64,000 nucleotides of DNA from Deltaproteobacteria bacterium. Its GTDB lineage: Bacteria > Desulfobacterota > Desulfuromonadia > Desulfuromonadales > JAAYDE01. Each line of letters begins with the position of its first letter. Positions within the stretch are counted from its first letter, which is position 1. A program made the translations under genes and the position numbers. Shown piece after piece: positions 40,705-51,267 of this stretch. Below the pieces are notes generated by a model, which worked only from the letters and a program-made list of their open reading frames with translations, was not told the origin of the DNA and did no database searches. Location: positions 1 through 64,000 of the forward strand of contig JAAYDE010000099.1 of the NCBI GenBank assembly GCA_012729375.1. The letters are read 5' to 3'.

Positions 40705-42612
40705 ATGAGCCGTTGGTCCATCAAAGATTCCGAGAGGATTTACAACCTGAACAACTGGGGGGACGATTACTTTTCAATCAACAAAAAGGGCAATGTCTGC
40801 GTCCACCCCTCGCCCCACTCCAAATACGCCATCGACCTCAAGGCCCTGATCGATGATCTGATCAAACGCAAAATCACCCCCCCCATTCTGCTGCGGTTCA
40901 TGAATGTTCTGGAAGGAAGGATCAGTTCCATCAGCCGGGCCTTCAAATGGGCCATCGAGGAAAACAACTATTCGGCCAACTATCAGACCTTTTTCCCCAT
41001 CAAGGTCAACCAGCAACGGCAGGTGGTCGAAGCCATCGCCGATTTCGGCAAAAAATACAACCTGGGCATCGAGGTCGGCTCCAAGCCGGAGCTGGTGGCG
41101 GCCCTCTCCATCGCCACCGACAATCCCCTGCCGATCATCTGCAACGGTTACAAGGACAATGAATTCATCGAGACGATCCTCCATGCCAACAAGATCGGCT
41201 ACGACATCACCATTGTCGTCGAAAAACTCTTCGAACTGGAAAAGGTCATCGAGTTCGCCGACCAGATCGGCATCGCCCCCAAACTGGGCATCCGCGTCAA
41301 ACTATCCTCCCGGGGAACCGGCAAATGGGCCACCTCGGGGGGCGAAGACGCCAAATTCGGCCTGCGCATCTCCGAAATTCTCGCCGCCATCGCCCTCTTG
41401 AAACGCAAGAACCTTCTTGACAGCTTGCAGCTTCTCCACTTCCATATCGGCAGCCAGATCACCAAGGTGGACAAGATCAAGAACGCCCTCATCGAGGGAA
41501 CCCGTGTCTACGTGGAGATGAAGCGAATGGGAGTCAACCTCCGCTATCTCGACATCGGCGGCGGTTTGGGGGTGGATTACGACGGCTCCAAGTCCAGCAA
41601 TTTTTCCAGCGTCAACTACACCATCGACGAATACGCCAACGACGTCATCTACCAGGTAAAGAATATCTGCGAAGAAGCCGGGGTGGAATGCCCCCACATC
41701 ATCTCCGAATCGGGGCGGGCCATCGTCGCCCACTATTCGGTACTGGTCACCAATATCCTCAACACCTACACCGAAGCCCAGGCCCCCGACTTCGAATCGA
41801 TGCTCACCCAGACCGACAAGCTCTCCCCCACCGTCAAAAAGCTTCTCGACATTTACAAGAGCATTGACCGCCACAGCCTTCGCGAGGATTACCACGACAC
41901 CGTCCAGTTGATCCAGGAGGCGATCAGCCTCTTCAAACTCGGTTACATGACTCTGCAGGAACGGGCCATCGCCGAATGGGTATGTTCGAAAATCATCGCC
42001 AAAATGAACGATATCGTCGAAAGGCTCAAATCCATTCCGGAGGAGATGCAGAATTTCCCCCTCAGCCGCCGGCAGACCTATTTCGCCAACTTTTCCCTTT
42101 TCCAATCGATCCCCGACTCCTGGGCCATCGATCAGCTTTTTCCCATTGTGCCGATCCAACGCCTCAACCAGAAGCCCGACGTCATCGCCTCCATCGCCGA
42201 CATAACCTGCGATTCCGATGGCGAAATCACCAGCTTTGTCGGCGAAAACGGCAAAACCCGCTACCTGCCCATCCACCGGATCGAACCGGAGGAGAATTAC
42301 TACATAGGGTTTTTCCTCATCGGCGCCTATCAGGAAATCCTCGGCGACATGCACAACCTCTTTGGGGATACCAACGCCGTCCATATCACCTTCAACCGAA
42401 AAACCAACTACAAAATCGACATGGTCATCAAAGGGGACACGGTCAACAACATCCTTAAATACGTCCAGCACGACGGCAACGAAATCGTCAAAAAGGTTCA
42501 TAACAAACTGGAGCAGAAGGTTTCTCTCTGTGAGATCTCCATCGAGGAAAGAAGCCATTTTCTCCAACTTCTCGACAAAATTTTGAAGGGCTACACCTAT
42601 CTGTGGGATTAA
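40705..42612 (+). CDS. speA: Biosynthetic arginine decarboxylase
   Basis: 635 aa; FFPIKVNQQRQVVEAI, LLHFHIGSQITKVDKIKNA, LDIGGGLGVDYDGSKS. Confidence 0.97.
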   Translation: MSRWSIKDSERIYNLNNWGDDYFSINKKGNVCVHPSPHSKYAIDLKALIDDLIKRKITPPILLRFMNVLEGRISSISRAFKWAIEENNYSANYQTFFPIKVNQQRQVVEAIADFGKKYNLGIEVGSKPELVAALSIATDNPLPIICNGYKDNEFIETILHANKIGYDITIVVEKLFELEKVIEFADQIGIAPKLGIRVKLSSRGTGKWATSGGEDAKFGLRISEILAAIALLKRKNLLDSLQLLHFHIGSQITKVDKIKNALIEGTRVYVEMKRMGVNLRYLDIGGGLGVDYDGSKSSNFSSVNYTIDEYANDVIYQVKNICEEAGVECPHIISESGRAIVAHYSVLVTNILNTYTEAQAPDFESMLTQTDKLSPTVKKLLDIYKSIDRHSLREDYHDTVQLIQEAISLFKLGYMTLQERAIAEWVCSKIIAKMNDIVERLKSIPEEMQNFPLSRRQTYFANFSLFQSIPDSWAIDQLFPIVPIQRLNQKPDVIASIADITCDSDGEITSFVGENGKTRYLPIHRIEPEENYYIGFFLIGAYQEILGDMHNLFGDTNAVHITFNRKTNYKIDMVIKGDTVNNILKYVQHDGNEIVKKVHNKLEQKVSLCEISIEERSHFLQLLDKILKGYTYLWD

Positions 42613-42809
42613 AAGGCCGCAAGGGAAGCGCCGGCATCGGTGGCGGCGCGTGGAGGTGTTAAAAAGTTTAACGCGCCCGGCCTGATTGCTCTCAGCGAAA
42701 GGGTGGACGCCGGAAGAACAGAACGGTTCCGGGTTCCTTCGACCGTTCCTGCCGATTGCGGCAACGGCGCCGGAAGGTGACAAGTTCAGGAAACTTGCAC
42801 CTCGATGGA

Positions 42810-42838
42810 TTGACTTCACTATCGAGAACCATTATTCT
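42810..42838 (+). promoter_or_regulatory. Sigma70-type promoter of the perR-like gene
   Basis: TTGACT - 17 nt - TATTCT. Confidence 0.55.
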
Positions 42839-42873
42839 TGTCAAAAATAACCGAGAAAGAACGGAGGGACGAC

Positions 42874-43326
42874 GTGCCTCTGGACAAAAATCACCTGAAC
42901 GAGCGGATCTTGCGGTTCGAATCGGCCCTCAAGGCCGCCGGCCTCAAATTGACCTACCAGCGGTTGGAGATATACCGGGAATTGGCCAAAGCCGACGATC
43001 ATCCCACGGTGGAAATACTCTATCAGCGGCTGAAAAACCGGATGCCGACCCTTTCTCTGGACACCATCTACCGGACCCTGGCGACGCTGGAAGAACACGG
43101 GCTCATCACCAGGGTACAAACCGCCGAAAGCCAAGCTCACTTTGAGTTGACCGTCCCCCATCACCACCACCTGATCTGCGAAAAGTGCGGCAAAATCACC
43201 GATTTCGACTGGCCGGCCGTTGACGACGCCCCACTCCCCGAAAAGGTTTCTTGCTGGGGCAAGGTCTTTCATCGAAAAGCCATTCTGCACGGTCGTTGTC
43301 TGGGGTGTCAGCACATCCTGACCTGA
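42874..43326 (+). CDS. Fur/PerR family transcriptional regulator
   Basis: GTG start with upstream GGAGG; LTYQRLEIYRELAKADDHPTVEILYQRLK, HHHHLICEKCGKITDF, C-terminal GRCLGCQ. Confidence 0.92.
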   Translation: MPLDKNHLNERILRFESALKAAGLKLTYQRLEIYRELAKADDHPTVEILYQRLKNRMPTLSLDTIYRTLATLEEHGLITRVQTAESQAHFELTVPHHHHLICEKCGKITDFDWPAVDDAPLPEKVSCWGKVFHRKAILHGRCLGCQHILT

Positions 43327-43522
43327 ATCAAAAAAAAACGAAGACTTTTTTTTGTTTGTTTAGTAGTAATTTTTCCTATATAGTAAAGATAATTTTTTTT
43401 AAGTCAGTCTTTTTTAGGTTCCTCCTGAAAAAATCTTTTTTATCGAAGTTAATCTGTTAGCATTTGGATTGGTGGCCGGAAATATGATTTTACGCCCTTA
43501 AAATCTGAAGGAGAGTAAGGAT

Positions 43523-45007
43523 ATGGCGGACGAAAAAAAACCTCAGAACAACAAAAAGCTCACCACCCGTGCCGGCGCTCCCGTCGTCGACAATCAAAAC
43601 GTGTTGACCGCCGGTCCCCGCGGACCGCAACTTCTGCAGGATGTCTGGTTCCTGGAGAAACTGGCCCATTTCGACCGCGAGGTCATCCCCGAGCGGCGCA
43701 TGCATGCCAAGGGCTCCGGGGCTTTCGGCACCTTCACCGTCACCCATGACGTCACCAAATACACCAGAGCGAAGATCTTCTCCCGGATCGGCAAAAAAAC
43801 CGAACTCTTCGTCCGCTTTTCAACGGTGGCCGGGGAGCGGGGCGCCGCCGATGCCGAGCGGGATATCCGCGGATTCGCCGTCAAGTTCTACACCGAAGAG
43901 GGAAACTGGGACCTGGTAGGCAACAACACGCCGGTCTTTTTCCTTCGCGACCCTCTCAAATTCCCCGACCTGAACCATGCCGTCAAAAGGGACCCCCGCA
44001 CCAATCTACGTAGCGCCCTCAACAACTGGGATTTCTGGTCTTCCCTCCCCGAAGCTCTCCATCAGGTTACCGTGGTCATGAGCGACCGCGGCATTCCCGC
44101 CAGCTACCGGCACATGCACGGCTTTGGCAGCCATACCTTCAGTTTTATCAACGCCAAGAACGAGCGCTACTGGGTCAAGTTCCATTTCCGCACCCAGCAG
44201 GGGATCAAAAACCTCACCGATGAGGAAGCGGAAAAGGTCATCGGCAAATGCCGGGAGAGCCATCAGCGGGATCTTTACGAGAGTATCGAAAAGGGGGATT
44301 TTCCCCGCTGGACCCTCTTCATCCAGATCATGCCCGAAAAGGAAGCCGCCGATTATCGCTTCCATCCCTTCGATCTCACCAAGGTTTGGCTGAAAAAGGA
44401 TTACCCGCTGATCGAGGTGGGGGTTCTCGAACTGAACCGCAACCCGGAAAACTACTTTGCCGATGTGGAACAGGCGGCCTTCAATCCGGCCCATGTGGTT
44501 CCCGGGATCGGTTTTTCCCCCGACAAGATGCTGCAGGGACGCCTCTTCTCCTACGGCGACGCCCAGCGTTACCGCCTCGGCGTCAACCATCACCAGATTC
44601 CCGTCAACGCCCCGCGCTGCCCCTATCACAGCTATCATCGCGACGGGTCCATGCGCGTGGACGGCAACTACGGGAGCACCTTGGGTTATGAGCCCAACAG
44701 CTTCGGGGAGTGGCAGGAGCAGCCGGACTTTTCCGAACCGCCGCTGGAATTGAAGGGGGCGGCCTATCACTGGAACTTCCGCGAAGACGACGACGATTAT
44801 TACACCCAGCCCGGACTCCTGTTCCGCCTCATGTCCCCCCAGCAGCAACAGGCTCTCTTCGACAATACCGCCAGGAACATGGGGGATGTGGCGGATTTCA
44901 TCAAGATCCGCCACATCGGCAACTGCCTGAAAGCCGATCCCGCTTACGGCAAAGGGGTTGCGGACGCCCTGGGCATACCCCTGGCGGAGGTAAACAAGAA
45001 AAAGTAG
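43523..45007 (+). CDS. Monofunctional heme catalase
   Basis: [80 protein letters not shown]. Confidence 0.97.
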   Translation: MADEKKPQNNKKLTTRAGAPVVDNQNVLTAGPRGPQLLQDVWFLEKLAHFDREVIPERRMHAKGSGAFGTFTVTHDVTKYTRAKIFSRIGKKTELFVRFSTVAGERGAADAERDIRGFAVKFYTEEGNWDLVGNNTPVFFLRDPLKFPDLNHAVKRDPRTNLRSALNNWDFWSSLPEALHQVTVVMSDRGIPASYRHMHGFGSHTFSFINAKNERYWVKFHFRTQQGIKNLTDEEAEKVIGKCRESHQRDLYESIEKGDFPRWTLFIQIMPEKEAADYRFHPFDLTKVWLKKDYPLIEVGVLELNRNPENYFADVEQAAFNPAHVVPGIGFSPDKMLQGRLFSYGDAQRYRLGVNHHQIPVNAPRCPYHSYHRDGSMRVDGNYGSTLGYEPNSFGEWQEQPDFSEPPLELKGAAYHWNFREDDDDYYTQPGLLFRLMSPQQQQALFDNTARNMGDVADFIKIRHIGNCLKADPAYGKGVADALGIPLAEVNKKK

Positions 45008-45101
45008 TGCAGACTGACCTGCAATAATTTAATATTGGAAAAACTTTTTATGTGATTCGGCTTAGTCTGGATCGATTTTTCAGCAAAGGAGAAAATTTGT
45101 C

Positions 45102-45677
45102 ATGCCCAGTCTCAAAGGAACACAGACAGAGAAAAACATTCTGATCGCCTTCAGCGGTGAAGCCCAGGCCCGCAACCGCTACACCTATTATGCTTCCGTC
45201 GCCAAAAAAGAGGGCTATGTGCAGATCGCGCACATCTTCGAAGAGACCGCCGATCAGGAGAAGGAACACGCCAAGCGTTTGTTCAAATTCCTCGAGGGGG
45301 GCGAGGTGGAAATTACCGCTTCCTTCCCGGCCGGGGTTATCGGCACCACCCTGGACAATCTCAAGGAAGCCGCCGCCGGTGAACATCATGAATACACCGA
45401 GATGTATCCTGACTATGCGAAAATCGCCCGGCAGGAAGGTTTCCCGGAAGTCGCCGCCACCATGGAATCGATCGCCATTGCCGAAAAACAGCACGAGAAA
45501 CGCTATCTCGGACTGATGGCCAACATCGAGAAGGGAACAGTTTTCAAAAAGGATCAGGCGGTCACCTGGCGGTGCCGCAACTGCGGTTACATCCACACCG
45601 GCAAGGAGGCCGTTCAACTCTGTCCGGCCTGCGCCCATCCCCAGGCCCATTTCGAGGTATTGGCCGAAAACTGGTAA
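45102..45677 (+). CDS. Rubrerythrin
   Basis: Diiron ferritin-like domain (AFSGEAQARNRYTYYA, EETADQEKEHAKR) plus C-terminal rubredoxin CRNCGYIHTGKEAVQLCPACAHP. Confidence 0.96.
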   Translation: MPSLKGTQTEKNILIAFSGEAQARNRYTYYASVAKKEGYVQIAHIFEETADQEKEHAKRLFKFLEGGEVEITASFPAGVIGTTLDNLKEAAAGEHHEYTEMYPDYAKIARQEGFPEVAATMESIAIAEKQHEKRYLGLMANIEKGTVFKKDQAVTWRCRNCGYIHTGKEAVQLCPACAHPQAHFEVLAENW

Positions 45678-45703
45678 GAAACGATCTGGAACTGAACCTC
45701 ATT

Positions 45704-45742
45704 TAAAAAAACAGGCGGGAGAATCCTCCCGCCTGTTTTTTT
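45704..45742. terminator. Bidirectional terminator between the rubrerythrin gene and tpx
   Basis: ACAGGCGGGAG (45711-45721)/CTCCCGCCTGT (45726-45736), A and T tracts on both sides. Confidence 0.92.
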
Positions 45743-46256
45743 ATAGGCATTTTTTCAGCGCCGAAAGCACGGCATCGTAATCGGGCTCCGCGGTGACTTC
45801 CGGCACAATCTGCCGGTAGCGGAGCGTTCCTTCCCGGTCGACAACGAAGACGGCCCTGGCCAGCAATCGCAGTTCCTTGATGAGCACACCGAAGGCTTGG
45901 CCGAAGGAGGTGTCCCGATGGTCGGAAAGGGTGATGACCCTTTCCGCTCCGCTGCTTCCACACCACCGCTGCTGGGCGAAAGGAAGATCGACGCTGATTG
46001 CCGCCACCACCAGATCCTCACCCAAAGCAGCGGCCTCCCGGTTGAAGCGACGCATTTCCGTGTCGCACACCGGTGTGTCAAGGGAGGGAACCGAAGCCAG
46101 AATACAGACCTTTCCCCGCAAGGTGGCGAGGCTGAAGGGGGCGAGATCGTTGGCGACAAGTCGGCAGTCCGGTATTCTTTCCCCGAGTGCTGGAGTGGCG
46201 CCGCAAAGGGTGAACTTGTTTCCTTTGAGAGTAACGCTTCCTGTTTGTTCCGGCAT
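45741..46256 (-). CDS. tpx: Thiol peroxidase
   Basis: ILASVPSLDTPVCDTEMRRFN, DLPFAQQRWC, ARAVFVVDREG. Confidence 0.94.
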   Translation of the reverse strand: MPEQTGSVTLKGNKFTLCGATPALGERIPDCRLVANDLAPFSLATLRGKVCILASVPSLDTPVCDTEMRRFNREAAALGEDLVVAAISVDLPFAQQRWCGSSGAERVITLSDHRDTSFGQAFGVLIKELRLLARAVFVVDREGTLRYRQIVPEVTAEPDYDAVLSALKKCL

Positions 46257-46303
46257 AGAGCACCTCGTCCGCGAATGTAATGTTCCCAAAAATCCGGGGA
46301 GGT

Positions 46304-46921
46304 TCATTCCACCTGGGCGATCCAGGAGGTATCCCCACTTCCCTGGCGCAGAACCTCGACGGCGTCGTCGATCAAACTGATGACGGTGGAGGCCGCGTTG
46401 AAAAGGATCCCTCCATCCACCACCATATCCAGTTGCCTGCCCATCACCTCTTCGATCTCGCCGGGATCCCCGAGGGCATTCTCGCCGCTGATGTTGGCGC
46501 TGGTGGTCACCAGTGGGTGCCCCAGTTCACCGACGATCATGGCGCAGATCCTGTTGTCGGGAATGCGGATGCCGACCGTCCGCTGACGGGTCATGAGCAG
46601 ATCGGGGACCAGGCGGGAGGCTTCGAGGATGAAGGTATAGGGCCCCGGCAGACGCCTTTTCATGATTTTGAAAGCGAAATTGCTGACCTGGGCGTATTTG
46701 GTGACGTCGGAAAGATCGGCGCAGATAAAGGAAAAAGGCTTCTTGGGGTCGCGCTGCTTGAGTTGGTAGATCTTTTTGACGGCCTTTTTATTGAAAATGT
46801 CGCAACCGATGCCGTAGATGGTGTCTGTGGGATAGGCGATTACGCCCCCTGCCGCCAGGCAATCCACCACTTTGCGGAGCAGACGGAGTTGCGGATTGTC
46901 GGGGTTGACGCTGATGAGCAT
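46304..46921 (-). CDS. L-threonylcarbamoyladenylate synthase (Sua5/YciO/YrdC family)
   Basis: GGVIAYPTDTIYGIGCDIFNKKAVKKIYQLKQRDPKKPFSFIC; TSANISGENAL. Confidence 0.93.
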   Translation of the reverse strand: MLISVNPDNPQLRLLRKVVDCLAAGGVIAYPTDTIYGIGCDIFNKKAVKKIYQLKQRDPKKPFSFICADLSDVTKYAQVSNFAFKIMKRRLPGPYTFILEASRLVPDLLMTRQRTVGIRIPDNRICAMIVGELGHPLVTTSANISGENALGDPGEIEEVMGRQLDMVVDGGILFNAASTVISLIDDAVEVLRQGSGDTSWIAQVE

Positions 46922-47113
46922 TTTGTCGACCTTAAAAATGAGGGGCGATAGCGGGAGGTCGCCAGCTACGGCAATCTTCTGTCCAGCGATCTCCCTTATT
47001 GAAATGCTATCAAAAAAAAACCACAGCCAAGGTGTGGAAAAGAAGATTGCCCGCTGTCGGATCCTTTGTTATTTTGATCTTTCACCAATAAGCAGGAGAG
47101 GATTCTAAACCAC

Positions 47114-47575
47114 ATGGGAATCGGAGTCGAGGCGAAAATCGTCAACCCCCTGCTCGGCCGCACCATACCCCTGCCCCGCTATGCCACGGAAGGAAGCGCC
47201 GGTCTCGATCTGCCCGCCTGTATCGAAAAACCGCTCGTTCTTGCCCCGGGCCGGACCGAGATCGTTCCCACCGGAATGGCGGTCAGCATCAGGGACCCCG
47301 GTCTGATGGCGGTTTTGGCGCCGCGCTCGGGCCTGGGGATCAAACACGGTGTGGTACTGGCCAATCTGGTCGGCATCATAGACAGCGACTATCACGGCGA
47401 GATTCTTGTCGGCCTGTGGAACCGCGGCGATTGCCCCTTTACCGTCCACCCCGGGGACCGCATCTGTCAGATGCTTTTTGTGCCGGTGGTTCAGGCAGAA
47501 CTCCGCTTTGTCGACGAATTCAGTACCGCCAGCGGACGGGGCAGCGGCGGCCTCGGCCACACCGGCCGGCGCTGA
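47114..47575 (+). CDS. dut: dUTP diphosphatase
   Basis: [55 protein letters not shown]. Confidence 0.97.
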   Translation: MGIGVEAKIVNPLLGRTIPLPRYATEGSAGLDLPACIEKPLVLAPGRTEIVPTGMAVSIRDPGLMAVLAPRSGLGIKHGVVLANLVGIIDSDYHGEILVGLWNRGDCPFTVHPGDRICQMLFVPVVQAELRFVDEFSTASGRGSGGLGHTGRR

Positions 47576-47613
47576 AACACCCAGGCCCGCGACTAATTCC
47601 CCATGCAAAGGAG

Positions 47614-47645
47614 AAAACCCCCGCTTAGCGAAACGGGGGCTTTCC
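47614..47645. terminator. Terminator hairpin between convergent dut and pnp
   Basis: AAAACCCCCG...CGGGGGCTTT. Confidence 0.65.
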
Positions 47646-47668
47646 TTTCGGCAAGAGAGTTAAAAAGG

Positions 47669-49774
47669 CTAGGCTTCGCTTTCCTCGGGAAGCTTTTCGC
47701 CAAGAGCCTGCTTCCTGGAGAGGCGGATTTTCCCCTGTCTGTCGATCTCCAGGCATTTCACCAGCACCTGGTCTCCTTCGTTGAGAATATCCGTCACCTT
47801 GGGGACCCGTTTTTGATCGAGTTCGGAGATGTGGACCAGACCTTCGGTGCCGGGGAATATCTCGACGAAAGCACCGAACTCGACGACTTTCTTGACCGTA
47901 CCCATATAGAGTTTACCGATTTCGGCCTCCTGGGTCAGGTTGCGGATCATGCGGATCGCCTTTTTGCAGGCGTCGCCGTCCGCGGAAGCGATGTTGATGC
48001 GCCCGTCGTCCTCGATGTCGATAATACACCCGGTAGCCTCGATGATGCCGCGGATATTCTTGCCGCCGGTGCCGATCACGGTGCGGACCTGGTCAGGCTT
48101 TACGTAAATGGTGGTGATGCGGGGCGCATAAGGAGAAAGCTCTTCCTTGGAGACCGCCATGGTCGCGGCCATCCGCTCCAGGATGTGCAGCCTTCCTTCG
48201 CGGGCCTGGGCCAGGGCGGCCCCCATGATCTGCCGGCTGACCCCGGCAATCTTGATATCCATCTGCAAAGCGGTGATACCGATCTGATTGCCGGCAACCT
48301 TGAAGTCCATATCTCCCAGATGGTCCTCGTCGCCGAGGATGTCGGTGAGGACGGCCACCCTGTCTTCTTCCTTGATCAGCCCCATGGCGATCCCCGCCAC
48401 CGGCCCGGAAACCGGCACCCCGGCATCCATCAAAGCCAGCGAGCCGCCGCAAATGGAAGCCATGGAGGAGGAGCCGTTGGATTCCAGGATGTCGGAAACC
48501 ACCCGGATGGTGTAGGGAAAGGTGTCGTGATCGGGCAATACCTTGGCGAGGGCCCGCTCGGCCAGCATGCCGTGCCCGATCTCCCGGCGTCCGGGGAAAA
48601 GCCGGTTGCTGGTCTCGCCGACGCTGAAGGGGGGGAAGTTATAGTGAAGCATGAATTTTTTAAAGCTCATCTCCTGCACATTGTCGATCCGCTGCTCGTC
48701 TTCCGATGTGCCCAGAGCGACGGCGACCAGCGCCTGGGTTTCCCCGCGGGTGAACAGGGCGCTGCCATGGGCGCGGGGGAGCAGTCCGGTTTCGCAGGTG
48801 ATCGGGCGGACCGTTTTCAGGTCCCGACCGTCGATGCGCACCCCTTCTTCCACTACCATGCGGCGCATGATCTTTTTGTGGAGTGAGCCGAAGATCTCCT
48901 GGATTTCCCCCTGCCGATCTTCGTATTCGGCCCCCAAGGCGGCCGTTACCTCGTCCCGCAGGCGGGCCACGGTGTCATAGCGTTCCTGTTTGGAGCGAAT
49001 CCGCACCGCCTGGTCCAGAGGCGCTTCAGCCAATTCGGCGATCTTTTCCTCGAGAAAGGCATCTTTATCGGAATTCGGAATCTCCCGTTTGGTTTTTCCG
49101 ACCGTCTCCCGCAGCCGCTCCTGGATTTCGATCAGGGGCAGGAACGACTGGTGACCGAAGAAAACCGCTTCCAGTATCTGTTCCTCGGGAATGAAAGAGG
49201 CCTCCCCTTCCACCATGAGAATGGCGTCACGGGTTCCGGCCACGACGATATCCAGGTCCGATTCGGCCATTTGCAAAACGGTCGGGTTGGCCACGAACTC
49301 CCCGTTGATGCGGCCCACCCGCACAGCGGCTATCGGGCCGCCGAAGGGAATGTCGGAAACCTCCACGGCGGCGGAAGCGGCGACAATCGCCAGCGTGTCG
49401 GGATCGTTGACCCGGTCCAGAGAGATGACCGAGGGAATGATCTGGGTTTCGTAGAGAAACCCTTTGGGAAAGAGGGGGCGCATGGGCCGGTCGATGAGAC
49501 GGCAGATAAGGGTTTCCCGCTCTGTGGCGCCGCGCTCGCGGCGGAAAAAAGAGCCGGGAATCTTGCCGCCGGCGTAGAATTTCTCCTGGTAATTGACGGT
49601 AAGAGGGAAAAAATCCTGCCCTTCCCGCAATTTTTTGGCGGCAACCACGGTGCAGAGAATCATCGTTTCGCCGCAGGTCAAAGTTACCGCCCCATCGGCC
49701 TGACGGGCCATTTTGCCGGTTTCGATGGTGAAGCGTTGTCCGTTGAATTCAATCTCTTCCTTAATGTTTGCCAT
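47669..49774 (-). CDS. pnp: Polyribonucleotide nucleotidyltransferase
   Basis: 701 aa; [21 protein letters not shown]-like, [24 protein letters not shown] (KH), S1 domain. Confidence 0.98.
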   Translation of the reverse strand: MANIKEEIEFNGQRFTIETGKMARQADGAVTLTCGETMILCTVVAAKKLREGQDFFPLTVNYQEKFYAGGKIPGSFFRRERGATERETLICRLIDRPMRPLFPKGFLYETQIIPSVISLDRVNDPDTLAIVAASAAVEVSDIPFGGPIAAVRVGRINGEFVANPTVLQMAESDLDIVVAGTRDAILMVEGEASFIPEEQILEAVFFGHQSFLPLIEIQERLRETVGKTKREIPNSDKDAFLEEKIAELAEAPLDQAVRIRSKQERYDTVARLRDEVTAALGAEYEDRQGEIQEIFGSLHKKIMRRMVVEEGVRIDGRDLKTVRPITCETGLLPRAHGSALFTRGETQALVAVALGTSEDEQRIDNVQEMSFKKFMLHYNFPPFSVGETSNRLFPGRREIGHGMLAERALAKVLPDHDTFPYTIRVVSDILESNGSSSMASICGGSLALMDAGVPVSGPVAGIAMGLIKEEDRVAVLTDILGDEDHLGDMDFKVAGNQIGITALQMDIKIAGVSRQIMGAALAQAREGRLHILERMAATMAVSKEELSPYAPRITTIYVKPDQVRTVIGTGGKNIRGIIEATGCIIDIEDDGRINIASADGDACKKAIRMIRNLTQEAEIGKLYMGTVKKVVEFGAFVEIFPGTEGLVHISELDQKRVPKVTDILNEGDQVLVKCLEIDRQGKIRLSRKQALGEKLPEESEA

Positions 49775-49927
49775 CGTGCCTTCTTTCTTTTTGTGTTTGT
49801 TGAAATTGCGGATATTTCAATATCCCAAAAAGCTGAAGGAGGATGGCCTGAGACAAAACCCGATTTTCCGCGAAGGAAATCGGGACCCTCTCTCTGGACA
49901 GCCTCCCACAGCGTGCCGATTCGAAAA

Positions 49928-49977
49928 TAACGGGGGGGCGGTTCCTGTTTTGGATAAGAACCGCTCCCCATCCCGTT
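49928..49977 (-). terminator. Hairpin downstream of rpsO (terminator and/or RNase III site)
   Basis: Minus strand ACGGG AT GGGGAGCGGTTC...GAACCGCCCCCCCGT followed by TATTTT. Confidence 0.7.
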
Positions 49978-49978
49978 T

Positions 49979-50245
49979 TTATCTCCTGATTCCCAAGGAT
50001 TGGATCAAGGTCCGGTAACGCTCGACATCTTTGCTTTTCAGATAGTCGAGAAGCCGCCGCCTCTGGCCGACGATCTTCAGAAGACCACGGCGGGAATGGT
50101 GGTCCTTCTTGTGGGTACGGAAATGGTCGGTCAGATAGGTGATCCTCTCCGACAGAAGAGCGACCTGAACCTCAGGGGACCCGGTATCCTTATCGTGAAT
50201 CTTGTATTTTTCGATGATTTCCTTTTTACGCTCTACTTCCAGCAC
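49979..50245 (-). CDS. rpsO: 30S ribosomal protein S15
   Basis: [51 protein letters not shown]. Confidence 0.99.
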   Translation of the reverse strand: MLEVERKKEIIEKYKIHDKDTGSPEVQVALLSERITYLTDHFRTHKKDHHSRRGLLKIVGQRRRLLDYLKSKDVERYRTLIQSLGIRR

Positions 50246-50358
50246 CTTATCGCCTCCTTATAGCTTTCCTGGATGTTTTTACATTGCTTTTAAAGAAAGT
50301 TATTCCAAACTTCCAAGCTCTTTAACTATCATGGAATCAGGCCAAAGTAAAGGCCATT

Positions 50359-51267
50359 TCATGGCGCCGTGAAAACCCTGAGCAGTTCGAAATCCCCTCG
50401 TTTTTCCTGGGAACGGTTGGGGGCGAAACGAGCCATGGCCGCCAGCCGCCCTTCCCTCGTCAGGGCCACGAGCTCACCTTCCCGGCAGTTGCCGGCCCCG
50501 TTCACGGCGGTTGCTTGCGGAGGGATACCGTGTTCGAGAAGCAGACAGGCATGCGGAGCAACCTCGAGTTGAGGAAATTTGCGGATCCCCTCTTCCAGGG
50601 GTAGAAGCTTTACCTGGGAAAGGCGGCCGTCTTCTTCCAGTTTCTCCAGGCTGCGAGCATCGTCTAGGGAGAAGATGCCGCTGCGGGTGCGGCGCAAAGC
50701 GTGCAGATGGGCCAGGCTTCCCAAAGCCTTGCCCAGATCGCGGCACAGGGTACGGACATAGGTCCCCTTGGAGCATTCCACATAAAAACGGATAAAGGGG
50801 AGTTCGACAGCCAGGACCTGCAGATGGAAAATGGTCACCTCGCGTTCCTGCCGAGCCACATCAATCCCCTTTCGGGCAAGACGATAAAGGGGAATTCCGC
50901 CGATCTTGACGGCGGAATACATGGGCGGCTGCTGGCGGATTATCCCCACAAAAGAGGCAAAAACCCTGTCGATCTCCACCGTCGTCAATGCCGGCATAGG
51001 GGCTGCGCCAATGACGCTCCCTTCGGCATCCTGGGTGTCGGTTTCCTCCCCCAGTTTCATAGTGGCGGCATAGGCTTTGTCATCGCTGCCGAGAAACTCC
51101 ACCAAGCGGGTGGCGGTTCCGATGGCCAGGGGCAAAACACCGGTGGCCAGGGGGTCGAGGGTGCCGAGGTGACCGATCCGCCGGGTTTTCAGCAACCGGC
51201 GCGCCCGCGCCACCACATCGTGGGAGGTCATTCCTCCCGGCTTGTCGATGACCAGAAAGCCGTTCAT
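50359..51267 (-). CDS. truB: tRNA pseudouridine(55) synthase
   Basis: [58 protein letters not shown]. Confidence 0.98.
   Translation of the reverse strand: MNGFLVIDKPGGMTSHDVVARARRLLKTRRIGHLGTLDPLATGVLPLAIGTATRLVEFLGSDDKAYAATMKLGEETDTQDAEGSVIGAAPMPALTTVEIDRVFASFVGIIRQQPPMYSAVKIGGIPLYRLARKGIDVARQEREVTIFHLQVLAVELPFIRFYVECSKGTYVRTLCRDLGKALGSLAHLHALRRTRSGIFSLDDARSLEKLEEDGRLSQVKLLPLEEGIRKFPQLEVAPHACLLLEHGIPPQATAVNGAGNCREGELVALTREGRLAAMARFAPNRSQEKRGDFELLRVFTAP

Noticed and set aside
43327-43522. Possible PerR box or promoter in the AT-rich region before the catalase gene
   Set aside because: AT-rich, but no clear dyad or well-spaced -35/-10 could be defined by eye.
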